Origin: Aminobacter anthyllidis
GTDB lineage: Bacteria; Pseudomonadota; Alphaproteobacteria; Rhizobiales; Rhizobiaceae
Length of the DNA: 64,000 bases
Reading direction: 5' to 3'
NCBI RefSeq assembly: GCF_018555685.1
Contig: NZ_JAFLWW010000011.1
Location: 1-64,000 of the forward strand
Every line of letters begins with the position of its first letter. Position 1 is the stretch's first letter. The notes beneath the pieces were generated by a model. That model saw only the letters and a program-made list of their open reading frames with translations, was not told the origin of the DNA and made no database searches. A program made the translations under genes and the position numbers. Below, in pieces: positions 51,399 to 60,883 of the stretch.

Positions 51399-52565
51399 TC
51401 AGCCAAGTTTTGCGAGGTCCGCCCCGACTTCTGCGAGCGGCATGGCTTCGACATCGTGCGGCAGAGGATATTTCTCGGTTCCGGGATAGATGACGATGCG
51501 CCGGTCGGGCTTGATTTCTTCGGCTGCGAGGTGAAAACCCTTCTCGACCTTGGGAGCCAGGCTGCGCTTGATCTCAATGGCCCACACAGCAGAGCCGGGC
51601 AGGGTCAGGAGCACGTCGATTTCGGCGCCGGCAGACGTCCGGTAGAAATTCAACCGGGTGCCTGAAGGGGCTGCGGCGGAAAGGGTCTCGGTGACGAAGC
51701 CTTCCCAACTGCCTCCGGCTACGGGGTGGCCAAGAAGCTGTTCCTGTGTGCCTACACCAAGAAGCGAATGGGTGAGGCCGCTGTCGCGGACATAGATCTT
51801 CGGCGATTTCACTAGTCGTTTGGAAATGTTGGCATGCCAAGGCTGGAGCCGCCGCACAAGCAGGAGATCTACCAGGAGATCTAGATAGGAGGCGACCGTT
51901 TTGCCGTCTATACCAAGCGCGCGCGCGAATTCGGCGGCGTTGAGGAGGCCAGACTGGTGATGGGCAAGCATGGTCCAGAAACGGCGCAGAGTTTCCGCTG
52001 GAATGCGTGGACCGAGCATTGGAATATCGCGCTCAAGGTAGGAGCGGATGAAATCCTGTCGCCAGCGTAGGCTGGCACGGTCGCTCGGAGCGAGGAAGCT
52101 GTCGGGAAAGCCACCGCGCACCCAAAGATTTGAAATATCCTGCGGGGGAACCTCGAGACCATCGATCGGGTGCATTTCGATATAAGCGATGCGTCCGGCC
52201 AGCGTTTCGCTTGACTGCTTCATCAGGTCGATGGAGGCAGATCCGAGCAGGAGGAACCGGCTTGTCCTAAGGCCGCTGCGGCGGCCTCGATCGATCAACC
52301 CGCGAAGGTTTTGAAAGAGATCGGGAAGTCGGTGGACCTCGTCGAGGATGACGAGCTTGTCCTCATGGCTCGCGAGATAGAGCTCGGGTTCTGCCAGCTT
52401 GGCGCGATCAGCTTCGGACTCGAGGTCGAGATATATCGAGGGCCTCGTCTCGGCGATCTGCAATGCGAGCGTGGTCTTGCCGACTTGGCGGGGCCCTAAC
52501 AGCGCTACGGCGGGTGAGGTGTCGAGCAGTTCGAGGACTTCAGGGGCAATTCTGCGGGGGATCAT
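51399..52565 (-). CDS. AAA ATPase with DUF4143 domain
   Basis: Protein of 388 residues. N-terminal AAA_14 P-loop (LLGPRQVGKTT) with Walker B LVILDEVHRLPDLFQ and sensor region (FLLLGSASIDLMKQ). C-terminal DUF4143 half: FARALGIDGKTVASYLDLLV, WEGFVTETL, then AEIDVLLTLPGSAVWAIEIK, which carries the E-D-ExK residues of a PD-(D/E)xK nuclease fold. Such proteins are widespread and sporadic; defence or mobile-element roles are suspected but not shown. It lies between plasmid and IS relics but looks intact. Confidence 0.85.
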   Translation of the reverse strand: MIPRRIAPEVLELLDTSPAVALLGPRQVGKTTLALQIAETRPSIYLDLESEADRAKLAEPELYLASHEDKLVILDEVHRLPDLFQNLRGLIDRGRRSGLRTSRFLLLGSASIDLMKQSSETLAGRIAYIEMHPIDGLEVPPQDISNLWVRGGFPDSFLAPSDRASLRWRQDFIRSYLERDIPMLGPRIPAETLRRFWTMLAHHQSGLLNAAEFARALGIDGKTVASYLDLLVDLLLVRRLQPWHANISKRLVKSPKIYVRDSGLTHSLLGVGTQEQLLGHPVAGGSWEGFVTETLSAAAPSGTRLNFYRTSAGAEIDVLLTLPGSAVWAIEIKRSLAPKVEKGFHLAAEEIKPDRRIVIYPGTEKYPLPHDVEAMPLAEVGADLAKLG

Positions 52566-52689
52566 CCTTGCATTTATGGAGTATTAGTCCAGATTTGCAA
52601 GGAAAAAGCTCGGTAGCGTGGCTGCTGCAATCAGACCATGAGTCTTGCGGCCTTGCCGAGCTTGCGGTCGGCATCGTTGTTAGGACATC

Positions 52690-53207
52690 GGTGATGTTCG
52701 ACTTCGACGGCACGCCGGTCAATGAGGTGCTGGCCCGGGACCTTGCCAACGGCACCTTCGTCGCCGACCAGCGCAACGCCGTGCTCATCGGCGGCACCGG
52801 AACCGGCATGTCGCATCTGGCAAATCACCATTGCCCGCGCCCTGATCCGCAACGGCTCACGTGGCCGCTTCTTCAACGTCGTCGATCTCGTCAAGCGGCT
52901 CGAGACCGAGCACCGCGGCGGCAAGCAGGGCCGCATCGCCAACTACCTCACCCGGCTCGACTTCGTCGTGCTCGATGAACTCGGCTATCTGCCCTTTGCC
53001 CAGGCCGGCGGGCAATTGCTCTGTCCACCTGATCAGCAGGCTCTATGACAGACCTCGGTCATCGTCACCACCAACCTGGCGTTCGGCAAATGGCCCGCCG
53101 TCTTCGGCGACGCCAAGATGACGACGGCGCTGCTCGACCGTCTCACCCATCATTGCGAGATCGTCGAGACCGGAAACGAATCCTGGCGCTTCAAGAACCG
53201 CGCCTGA
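52690..53207 (+). pseudogene. istB: IS21-family helper ATPase IstB, decayed
   Basis: FDFDGTPVNEVLARDLANGT, NAVLIGGTGTGMSHLA (Walker A with Lys replaced by Met), then frame shifts near 52815 and 53030. RGRFFNVVDLVKRLETEHRG, LDFVVLDELGYLPFAQAGGQ and [20 protein letters not shown] read to [10 protein letters not shown]. Frameshifts and the lost Lys make it inactive. istA is missing. Confidence 0.85.
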
Positions 53208-53331
53208 TCGCCCCATCAAGCTGCCAAGCGCAATCCGCGTTCGCCCGGGCTGCGCAACCGTGACCAGCTCCGCCCGGGCGAACGCTGACCGCCGCGCATT
53301 ACATAAGGGGCTCAAAATTGGACGCCGATCT

Positions 53332-54554
53332 GGAGTGAACCCCTCGGGCTGGACCACGGGACACGGAAGAACTGATACGCTCTGTGGGCCTCAATCGGAG
53401 AAGGCTCATGAAGTCTCGAGGACCATATCGACGGCACTCAACGCCGTTCAAGCTGCAGCTTTGCCAGGACATCCGAAACGGCGTCATCGGACGACGTGAT
53501 GCGCAACGCACGTACGGCGTCTCGGCGAACCTCATCCAGTTGTGGCTGACACAGTTCGATCGCGGCGAGCTTAATGATGAACGGCGCAGATTGCGGCACT
53601 GGAACGCAAGGTCGGCCAGGTCACGATGGAGCTGGACCTGGTTAAAAAAAACACCGCGCCAGCCGATCGCCTGCGGCAACGAGAAATCGTCCATCGTCAC
53701 CGGCCCGCGGCCTGCTCCGTCAGACGGGGGTGCAAAGTGATCGACCTCCCGAGGAACACGTTCTACTACCAATCCAAGGCTCCGACTTTAAAGCTCGACG
53801 ACGCCGAGCTCGCTGCTCTTATCGAGGACATCCAGGACGAGTTGCCCTGTTATGGATATCGCCGTGTAACGCATGAGCTTCACTGGCGGGGTCATCTCGT
53901 CAAACACAAGCGTGTGGCGCGCGTGATGCGGGCCAACGGCCTGGGGATCAAGCAGCGCAGGCGCTATGTTCGCACGACCGATAGCCGCCACGATTCACCG
54001 ATCTACCCGAACCTCTATCGCAACCTGATCCCGCCTCGACTCGACATGGTGTGGGTTGCCGATTTTACGTTTTGCTGCTGGCTTCTGCTATCTGACTGTC
54101 ATTCTTGACGCCTGCAGCCGGAAGGTTGTGGGCTATGCACTATCGAAACGCCTGGACACGCCGCTGGCGCTGGCAGCGTTGCATTCGGCCATTGAGAACA
54201 GAAAACCTCCGCCAGCCTGCATTCACCACACCGACCGCGCAAGCGAGACCTACCGACGGGCGCTTGATGCGGCCAGTCTGACAGGTTCCATGAGTGCTGT
54301 CGGGAACCCCTATCACAACGCTCAGGCGGAGAGCTTCATGAAGACGCTGAAAGTGGAAGACATCTATCCCGCCGGATACGAGACCTTCTCGGAAGTGGCC
54401 GAGCGATTGCCCAGGTTCATCGAAGAGGTCTACAATGCCAAGCGGTTGCACTCAGCCCTTGGCTACAGATCGCCAGCAGAATTCGAAACCCAACTCGCCC
54501 AGCAGGCGGCTTAGTTTGAAGCGCCTCGCTGGTCCAGCCCGAGGGGTTCACTCC
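53332..54554 (+). mobile_element. IS3-family insertion sequence, decayed
   Basis: About 1.2 kb bounded by perfect inverted repeats: GGAGTGAACCCCTCGGGCTG (from 53332) and its complement ending at 54554. The inner TGAACC...GGTTCA fits the 5'-TG...CA-3' rule of IS3. It is inserted next to the IS21 relic. No clear target duplication was seen. Confidence 0.8.
53408..54514 (+). pseudogene. IS3-family transposase OrfA/OrfB, frameshifted
   Basis: OrfA: MKSRGPYRRHSTPFKLQLCQ, then RTYGVSANLIQLWLTQFDRG. A shift near 53585 gives AQIAALERKVGQVTMELDLV in another frame, and the A8 run at 53643-53650 restores the OrfA frame (TPRQPIACGNEKSSIVTGPR). OrfB: CYGYRRVTHELHWRGHLVKH, WVADFT with catalytic Asp, a deletion near 54070, [18 protein letters not shown] (second Asp) and [18 protein letters not shown] with the Glu. 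DDE residues survive but in different frames. Confidence 0.85.
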
Positions 54555-54612
54555 AATCGAGGGTCAGTTTTGGAAGCCGTTTGACACCATAGGGCGCGCG
54601 GCGCGTCGAGCG

Positions 54613-55809
54613 CTACCTTGGAGCACCAACCGGCTGTCGGTCTACAAGGTCACCAAGCATCCGCTCGAAGTGCTCGATGTAGCGTTCCTCCGAGTACCGC
54701 TCGAACACGCGCCGGAAACCCTCTAGAGCTAGACGAGCGGCCAGATCGTCGTCGCCTAGAAGCGATTCAAGCTTCGCCGCTAAGTCGTCAGCGTTCTCAG
54801 GATCAAAGAGCAAGCCGTTTTCGCCGTCTTCTATATATGTTGGTATGCCATCAACGCGCGTTGCAACTATTGGTTTGCGAGCGGCCATGGCTTCCAATAG
54901 CACGCGCCCCATTCCTTCGGTTCGGGAGGGTAGAACAAACGCACGGCAGCCCGTCATAAGATGCATTGCTTCCGCGTGTGGTACGCCTTCGCGAAAAGTG
55001 ATCCGAGGATTGTTGGCCGCGAGTACCTCGAATGGGGTCCTGTCGGGGCAGTGCCCGACCACCATAAGCGATACAGACGGGAATTTTTCTGAGATCGTAT
55101 TGAAGGCGCGGATCAGAACATCGACACCCTTGAGGAACCATGGGGAGCCCAGAAACAAGAGATAGTCGCCGTGGCCCGACGCATCGCGCGACTCGACTGC
55201 CCGCTCGATAATGGAAAGTGGGACGAAATCATGAAACACGACGGATGCCGGCCAAACGGAGCCCTGTAACCCATCGAGTTGAGTAGAATAGAGAAGTTTC
55301 AACACGTCAGCGCGTCTCAGAACTGCAGGCACAAGCCATTCGGCGGCCCAGGCCCTTAAGCGAGACCCCTTGTCCGATGAGTACCGGTACCCCTTGGTTG
55401 GGTGACCGGGGACGTCGATGATCAGCGGGACCCCGGTCAGCCGGCTGACAACCAGTCCGGCAATCGACGGTATGAATGGGCCGTAGGTAACAATAGCATC
55501 GTAACGCGCCCGGGCTAATGACAGGAGCATCCCCTTGGCAGAGAAATAGGCAAATGTCCTGAGTGGACGCAGGAAACTGGGCGCCAACCCACGGATCATC
55601 GCGTGATAGCGGAAGTCGCCTAGAACCTGGAACCGGCCGCTAGACGGTATCAGCGTGCCATCTTCCTCACCGGCCCATCTGGTCGTAACGACATCACCAT
55701 GGCTTATCCTTGAAAGATGGAAGAGTAGATTTCTTTGCTCGGTTCGGCTCGGCGGCACGGGCCCGGGATGAATGAACAAGATCCTGTAGCGCCGCTTAAG
55801 CTCCGCCAT
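54613..55809 (-). CDS. Glycosyltransferase, GT4-like
   Basis: Protein of 398 residues with a two-lobed GT-B fold. N-lobe start RYRILFIHPGPVPPSRTEQR; C-lobe YLLFLGSPWFLKGVDVLIRA, FREGVPHAEAMHLMTGCRAF-VLPSRTEGMGRVLLEAMAAR with the EGxGxxxxE nucleotide-sugar site, and PIVATRVDGIPTYIEDGENG. The ATG (55809) overlaps the previous gene's end by 14 bases. Probably transfers a sugar to a surface glycan on the inner face of the membrane. Confidence 0.9.
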   Translation of the reverse strand: MAELKRRYRILFIHPGPVPPSRTEQRNLLFHLSRISHGDVVTTRWAGEEDGTLIPSSGRFQVLGDFRYHAMIRGLAPSFLRPLRTFAYFSAKGMLLSLARARYDAIVTYGPFIPSIAGLVVSRLTGVPLIIDVPGHPTKGYRYSSDKGSRLRAWAAEWLVPAVLRRADVLKLLYSTQLDGLQGSVWPASVVFHDFVPLSIIERAVESRDASGHGDYLLFLGSPWFLKGVDVLIRAFNTISEKFPSVSLMVVGHCPDRTPFEVLAANNPRITFREGVPHAEAMHLMTGCRAFVLPSRTEGMGRVLLEAMAARKPIVATRVDGIPTYIEDGENGLLFDPENADDLAAKLESLLGDDDLAARLALEGFRRVFERYSEERYIEHFERMLGDLVDRQPVGAPR

Positions 55810-57058
55810 GGCCTTTTGCGCCATGCTCTGAGTAACGCGCCAGGATCCGGTCTACGCTCTGTTGCCAGGAAAACAAGTTCGAGAACTCACTAATGAAATC
55901 CCGATCGTAGCCATGGAATAGCGCGTCGGCCAGCGCTTGAGCGAATTCTTCGGCGGTGCGCCCTACCAACGTGCCCACCCGCGTATCCGTAACAATTTCG
56001 GGGATTCCCCACACATCTGTGGCGACAACGGGTGTCCCGCACGCCAGAGACTCGATCAGCACGTTGGGCCTTCCCTCTTTACTGCTCGCCAAGCAAGTCA
56101 CGTCCGCTGCATTGTAAAACAGTCCAAGGACCGACTGGGGTATGTCGCCGGCCAATACAACATCCGATGACCGCCCCGATCGCTGCATGGTGGCTTGAAG
56201 TTCCTTGGAATAATCGCCCTCCTCGCTCGCAGCTCCTACAATTACCAAAGTCGCCCGAATGCCATAGTGCTCATGCAATAGCTTGAGGGCATCGACAAGA
56301 ATGTGATGCCCCTTGCGCTCCACGAGATGTCCCACAGAAAGTAGCACGTTCCCGCTGAGACGTTCTCCGCCATGCAGTCGAGCCAGTTGCAAGCGAGCGT
56401 CCTCTCGATCCATGGGGCAAAACCGCTCGTGATTTACACCGTTCGGGATGACCTCGATCTTTTGCGATGCCACACCAAGTTCGAGCGCTTTCTGACGCAG
56501 CGCTTCCGCCACGGCAAACACCCACCGAGCGCGCCCGAGTGCCCACATTATCTGCCGACGCCGTACGGGGTACTCCGAGAGAACATTCATCTCGTGCCCG
56601 CGTAGGGTTATCGAGACTGGCTTTCCGATTACCGCTCCGAGGATGACGCCGGCGACACCATCGGGAAACGCCAAATGGCATTCGATGACATCAATCTGCT
56701 TGGCAGTGCGCAAGACTTGGGGAAGAAGGCGAAGGGCGAGAAATATCGGATCGAGTGGCTTCAGATACCTTGGAATGGAGAAAAAACGGGGATATGCGAT
56801 TGCAACCCCATCAATCTTATCGGCGGGGGGAATTCCTCGCCTGAGCCTGTATCGGCTCAGAAAGCCGGCCCCTGGAAAGTATGTCACTGGTGCGACCACG
56901 GCTACCGTCGCCACCTGTGCCAGCGATTTCAACCTTTCGAGTACGAATACCCCGAAATTGGGCATGGTCCGGTTGGGAAGTAAGGTACTAATCGCTAGAA
57001 TTCGCACGTAGCGCCTTTCGCCCACGCCATCATATGACGTGGTGAACGGATACCACAT
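55796..57058 (-). CDS. Glycosyltransferase, GT4-like
   Basis: Protein of about 420 residues (403 if GTG at 57007, with AAAGG upstream, is the start). ILAISTLLPNRTMPNFGVFV, IDVIECHLAFPDGVAGVILG, PVSITLRGHEMNVLSEYPVR, then IEVIPNGVNHERFCPMDRED and EGRPNVLIESLACGTPVVAT (ExxPNxxxE-type site). It forms an operon with the downstream glycosyltransferase by overlap. Divergent from the third glycosyltransferase, across about 115-165 bp. Confidence 0.9.
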   Translation of the reverse strand: MWYPFTTSYDGVGERRYVRILAISTLLPNRTMPNFGVFVLERLKSLAQVATVAVVAPVTYFPGAGFLSRYRLRRGIPPADKIDGVAIAYPRFFSIPRYLKPLDPIFLALRLLPQVLRTAKQIDVIECHLAFPDGVAGVILGAVIGKPVSITLRGHEMNVLSEYPVRRRQIMWALGRARWVFAVAEALRQKALELGVASQKIEVIPNGVNHERFCPMDREDARLQLARLHGGERLSGNVLLSVGHLVERKGHHILVDALKLLHEHYGIRATLVIVGAASEEGDYSKELQATMQRSGRSSDVVLAGDIPQSVLGLFYNAADVTCLASSKEGRPNVLIESLACGTPVVATDVWGIPEIVTDTRVGTLVGRTAEEFAQALADALFHGYDRDFISEFSNLFSWQQSVDRILARYSEHGAKGHGGA

Positions 57059-57173
57059 TGGGCAATCTAAGTCGACGTCGCGGCCTTTCGCGCTATTATT
57101 GCCTTGCCATGGACGGCGCCAAGTTGGAGCCTTTGCAAATGTCGGACCTCCTTGCAAATTCAGTGGCCAGTTC

Positions 57174-58385
57174 GTGACGAAAATACTATGGTTATCCCCA
57201 CGGATTCCGTGGCCTCCAGAAGATGGCGCGAGCGTTGCATCGGCCACACTGATCCGCCAGCTGGGATGGTTGGGGCACGAAATTCAACTAGTCTGTTTTC
57301 CCCAGACTGACCCAGGCATTACCGAGGAGGAAGTGGCTGCTCGGCTCGGAATCAAGAAGTGCTTGTTTATCAGGCGGGGGCCGCGCTCACCGCGGTACAA
57401 ACCTCTCGAAGTGGCCCGCCATCTGGTTACTCGCCCGCTCTCGCCGCTGACGATGCGCGAATTCTACCGACCCGGTCTTAGGAGAGCACTCTCCCAGAAC
57501 GTGAATGTCGATGCACAGATCATGGTCTGCGACACACTCCACGTTTGGGGAGCCGTGACCAGCTCGCTCCCCTTTATGATCTATAGGGCTCATAATGTTG
57601 AGTCCCAAATCTGGAAACGAGCCTCACAACACACCACCAATCCATTCCTAAGGTTACTCCTCGCCATCCAGGCCTGGTGCGTATTTTCTGCCGAACGTGA
57701 CCTCGTACGGCGCGCCGATGTTGTGGCGACCGTATCAGACACGGACAGAAGCGCTTTCATGGACCTCTATGGCGCTGAAAATGTTGTGACGGTGCCGATC
57801 GGTTTCACCTTTGAAGCTCCGCTGGCGGCTAGCCCGGGGGAAGCCGTCAATCTTCTGTTCGTTGGAAAACTCGATTGGCCACCCAATGCTGAAGGCTTGC
57901 GGTGGTTCTTGCGAAGCGTATGGCCAGAGGCGTTCGCACGACGGTCGCAACTAAAGCTCCGGATAGTCGGCTCGGGCCGGCCACCCGATCTCGCGCCCTC
58001 CGACGGGGTGGAGTTCTTAGGTCGGGTGGCAGACCTCACACCGCTATACCGGCAATGCGACCTCGCCATCGTTCCAGTAAGATACGGCAGCGGCACCAGA
58101 GTGAAGGCCATCGAGGCCGCCCGTTACGGGCGTGCCCTTCTGAGCACTGAATTGGGGGTGGAGGGCCTGGGGCTCGACCATGCGACACACTATTTGCGCG
58201 CGAATTCCGCCGATGAGTGGATACACGTCTTAACGACGGTAACCCGCCCCGATTGCGCGGAGCTCGGTGCGCGCGTTTTCCAGCACCTCCGCAATGATTT
58301 TGACGAGCGAAACTGCGCAAGGCGGTTCGAAGGCTTATTGCCGCCAAACGTATTCTCGGCAGCTAAGCCTACGCCGTCGAGATAG
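57174..58385 (+). CDS. Glycosyltransferase with Glyco_trans_1_4-type C-lobe
   Basis: Protein of 403 residues from a GTG: VTKILWLSPRIPWPPEDGAS starts the N-lobe. MIYRAHNVESQIWKRASQHT and ADVVATVSDTDRSAFMDLYG follow. C-lobe NLLFVGKLDWPPNAEGLRWF, LGRVADLTPLYRQCDLAIVP and RYGSGTRVKAIEAARYGRAL. The pattern (R-A-H-N-V-E, G-T-R-x-K-x-x-E-A) is typical for transferases of exopolysaccharide clusters. No strong ribosome-binding site before the GTG. Confidence 0.85.
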   Translation: MTKILWLSPRIPWPPEDGASVASATLIRQLGWLGHEIQLVCFPQTDPGITEEEVAARLGIKKCLFIRRGPRSPRYKPLEVARHLVTRPLSPLTMREFYRPGLRRALSQNVNVDAQIMVCDTLHVWGAVTSSLPFMIYRAHNVESQIWKRASQHTTNPFLRLLLAIQAWCVFSAERDLVRRADVVATVSDTDRSAFMDLYGAENVVTVPIGFTFEAPLAASPGEAVNLLFVGKLDWPPNAEGLRWFLRSVWPEAFARRSQLKLRIVGSGRPPDLAPSDGVEFLGRVADLTPLYRQCDLAIVPVRYGSGTRVKAIEAARYGRALLSTELGVEGLGLDHATHYLRANSADEWIHVLTTVTRPDCAELGARVFQHLRNDFDERNCARRFEGLLPPNVFSAAKPTPSR

Positions 58386-58583
58386 CTCTTTCAGCTCCAG
58401 CCCCCGCCACTCGCGGACATTGGAATTCCTCTGTCAATTGGAGCCACCAAACAGGACTCTACCTATCCTGAGCGGTAGTACCTTTTCCCTGTCTGCGCTT
58501 TCCTCAGGCAAGGCAATCTCAATCACGCGCGTTGACCCTTCCCGACATGGGCACCAAATATACGGGGACGGTATCGGGATGCT

Positions 58584-59465
58584 TTGGTGATGACATTACG
58601 CAATTTGCTTGTCGGAGCATTAGACCATCCTGGAGGCCGGTCAGCGCTGGCTAAGATCGCGTGCGTCCACGCAAAAAGATTAGCTGGATCCGGCACTAGG
58701 GCAGTACGCGTCTTTTACGATCGCCCCTCCAGGAGCTGGGGGCGAGAATATGACGGAGAGCACGTGGTCGACGGCGCTAGGTTCGAGTACTACGGCGGAC
58801 ATCTCCTGGCACGAAACGGCGCGGCCCCCTGGAGAGAGTTGGCCCGCAAGAATTGGTTGCAGCACTTCGAAGTGCGCTCCGGTGACGTCGTCCTGGACGT
58901 CGGTGCTGAGGTCGGTACCGATACAGTGCTTTTTGATGCGATGGTTGGATCGAGCGGTCGCGTGTTGGCTATCGAAGCTCATCCCATTACGTTTTCACGC
59001 CTCTTGAGAACCATCCAGCTTTCGCATTGCGACCGGACCATTCCCGTGTTGGCAGCTATTGCGGCGGTTTCGGGACCTGTCTTCATTGAAGACGGGCCAG
59101 ACAGCCTTTCATCCACCATTTCGACGGGTCTGTCGGATCTCGCACGACACACAGTGCCCGGCGTGCCCCTTGATGCACTATGCGACGAATATGGAATAAG
59201 AAAGATCTCCCTGTTGAAGATGAACATTGAAGGTGCTGAAGCGCCGGCGTTGCAGGGAATGAAAAAGTGTCTACAGAATACCCGCAATGTCGTGATCGCT
59301 TGCCACGACTTTCGCGCAGATGCGGGCGAAGGAGAATTGTACCGTACACGCGACAAAGTCTCCTCTACACTCACCTCACTCGGTTTCGAGTTGCTGCCCA
59401 ACAGATTCAACCCTGCCGTAGATCACGTCAGCGCTCGGGATCACGTTTTTGCGCGTAGAAACTAG
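58584..59465 (+). CDS. FkbM-family methyltransferase
   Basis: Protein of 293 residues (or 291 from the second ATG). SAM site VVLDVGAEVGTDTVLFDAMV, acidic loop VLAIEAHPITFSRLL and the family's SLLKMNIEGAEAPALQGMKK. The motif I reads DVGAEVG rather than DVGANIG. N-terminal helix region precedes the fold. Probably O-methylates a sugar of the glycan made by the neighbouring transferases. Confidence 0.85.
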   Translation: MVMTLRNLLVGALDHPGGRSALAKIACVHAKRLAGSGTRAVRVFYDRPSRSWGREYDGEHVVDGARFEYYGGHLLARNGAAPWRELARKNWLQHFEVRSGDVVLDVGAEVGTDTVLFDAMVGSSGRVLAIEAHPITFSRLLRTIQLSHCDRTIPVLAAIAAVSGPVFIEDGPDSLSSTISTGLSDLARHTVPGVPLDALCDEYGIRKISLLKMNIEGAEAPALQGMKKCLQNTRNVVIACHDFRADAGEGELYRTRDKVSSTLTSLGFELLPNRFNPAVDHVSARDHVFARRN

Positions 59466-59516
59466 TCTAGCTGCAAAGGATCGATCTTGCGCCGACGTAT
59501 AAGAATTTGCCGGGTC

Positions 59517-59600
59517 GGAGCGGGCGGTGACTGGGATTGGACCTGCGACCCTACAATGTGAACGTAGTGTCTTCCCGCTAGACATGTTCCAATCCGTCCC
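59517..59600 (-). pseudogene. tRNA-Val(CAC)-like relic
   Basis: Minus strand holds AGCGGGAAGACACTACG-TTCACAT-TGTAG, an anticodon stem and loop with CAC, then TCGCAGGTCCAATCCCAGTC like a degraded T arm. The acceptor strands do not pair and the D arm is poor, so it is not a working tRNA. It may be the footprint of an element that used a tRNA gene as attachment site. Confidence 0.4.
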
Positions 59601-59858
59601 AGAAAACCTTACAAGATCACGTTGTTGTGCAATCAACAATGTATTATATTTGTTAGCATTGCAATTGTCTCCGTCACTGCTGTGACAAGGCGGTGACATT
59701 GCATCGCCGCGCAACAACACGCTGAATCGTAATCTCCCCCATGTTTTCAAAAACGGGGTGTCATGAGCCGTATGCTCTGGTGAGAGTAAATCATGGCGGA
59801 TAACACATTTGGGGATATCTCCCATCGCGCAGCGCGCCTTCTAGCGCCAGGGATCCGC

Positions 59859-60779
59859 TCAACGGTTTCGATGGTAGTAGTCGGGCATCTCGTTAGCCTT
59901 CAAGGACTGACCGGCTTTAGAGCCCATAAAGAAGAGGCCGCTGGCGGCATCCAATGCTAGCCCCCGCTTTGCCAATTTTTCGATTAGCCGAAGCCAGAAA
60001 AATGGCGCTGTAACAATAGTAGCGACTTTATTACTCCCGGTTATAGATCTCACAAAATAACAAATAGACCAAAGTAGACCAATACCAGGGCCAAGCACCT
60101 GACCAGATTCAACTTCCGAGAATTTTCGGAACAGCCACCGGTGTCCACTTAGGGTAAATCGCGTGAAATCATAGGCTTGCTCATGGACTTGTTGCATAAA
60201 AGGCGTTTCCGCGTAGACAATGCCGCCGTGCTTCAAGACACGATGTATTTCTTCAACAACTCTATGTGGATCTAGGACGTGTTCAAGTACCGCTTGGATA
60301 AGAACGCCATCAAAACTTTCGTTGGCGAATGGTAATTTATGACCGTCGCAGATTACCTCTACAATAGGAGAGACATAGACGTCCACGCCAACAACCCTTA
60401 CATTTTCATCTCTGTACAAATCGCTGACGCCTGATCCAATGGTCCCACCTCCCACAACAAGCACTATAGGTTCGGCGGATATGGCCCGCACGCGACCAAG
60501 GAAGACATGAATGTTGTGCGATGCCACCTCATTATCCCCATAGGTAAGCCGACCAAGGAAGCGTCCCAGTCGCGAGCCTTTCTGCAGTCGAGGGATAACT
60601 TTTCCCGCAGAAGTGGCGTAATCCTCTGGCTTGAAAATACTGTCCTCAAAATCCACCAGAATGGGAATGCCCTCAGCTTCCGAGTACCGCCTCTGGCATC
60701 CATGGCACCTTGCGCCTTCGGAAAATTCAAGTTTTCCATGGCAAATGGGGCATCGAATAATCAGGTCGAGTCCTTGCAT
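59859..60779 (-). CDS. Class I methyltransferase with zinc-ribbon N-terminus
   Basis: Protein of 306 residues. N-terminal Cys4 ribbon (IIRCPICHGKLEFSEGARCH-GCQRRY), then EGIPILVDFED as in Trm112-like modules. Methyltransferase core: IVLVVGGGTIGSGVSDLYRD, VRVVGVDVYVSPIVEVICDG, HKLPFANESFDGVLIQAVLE-HVLDPHRVVEEIHRVLKHGG (Methyltransf_11) and a hydrophobic C-terminal segment. GGAGAG precedes the ATG at 60779. Base composition is A+T-richer than its neighbours. Likely modifies a glycan or lipid-linked sugar. Confidence 0.85.
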   Translation of the reverse strand: MQGLDLIIRCPICHGKLEFSEGARCHGCQRRYSEAEGIPILVDFEDSIFKPEDYATSAGKVIPRLQKGSRLGRFLGRLTYGDNEVASHNIHVFLGRVRAISAEPIVLVVGGGTIGSGVSDLYRDENVRVVGVDVYVSPIVEVICDGHKLPFANESFDGVLIQAVLEHVLDPHRVVEEIHRVLKHGGIVYAETPFMQQVHEQAYDFTRFTLSGHRWLFRKFSEVESGQVLGPGIGLLWSICYFVRSITGSNKVATIVTAPFFWLRLIEKLAKRGLALDAASGLFFMGSKAGQSLKANEMPDYYHRNR

Positions 60780-60883
60780 GCTGACTCTCCAAGGATAAAA
60801 TTGAGGATGCTGTAGAGACAGACTGCGAGAATGGAAAAGGCGCGCATGGGCTCTGACGGTTTTACCCAAACAGAACTGGTGGA

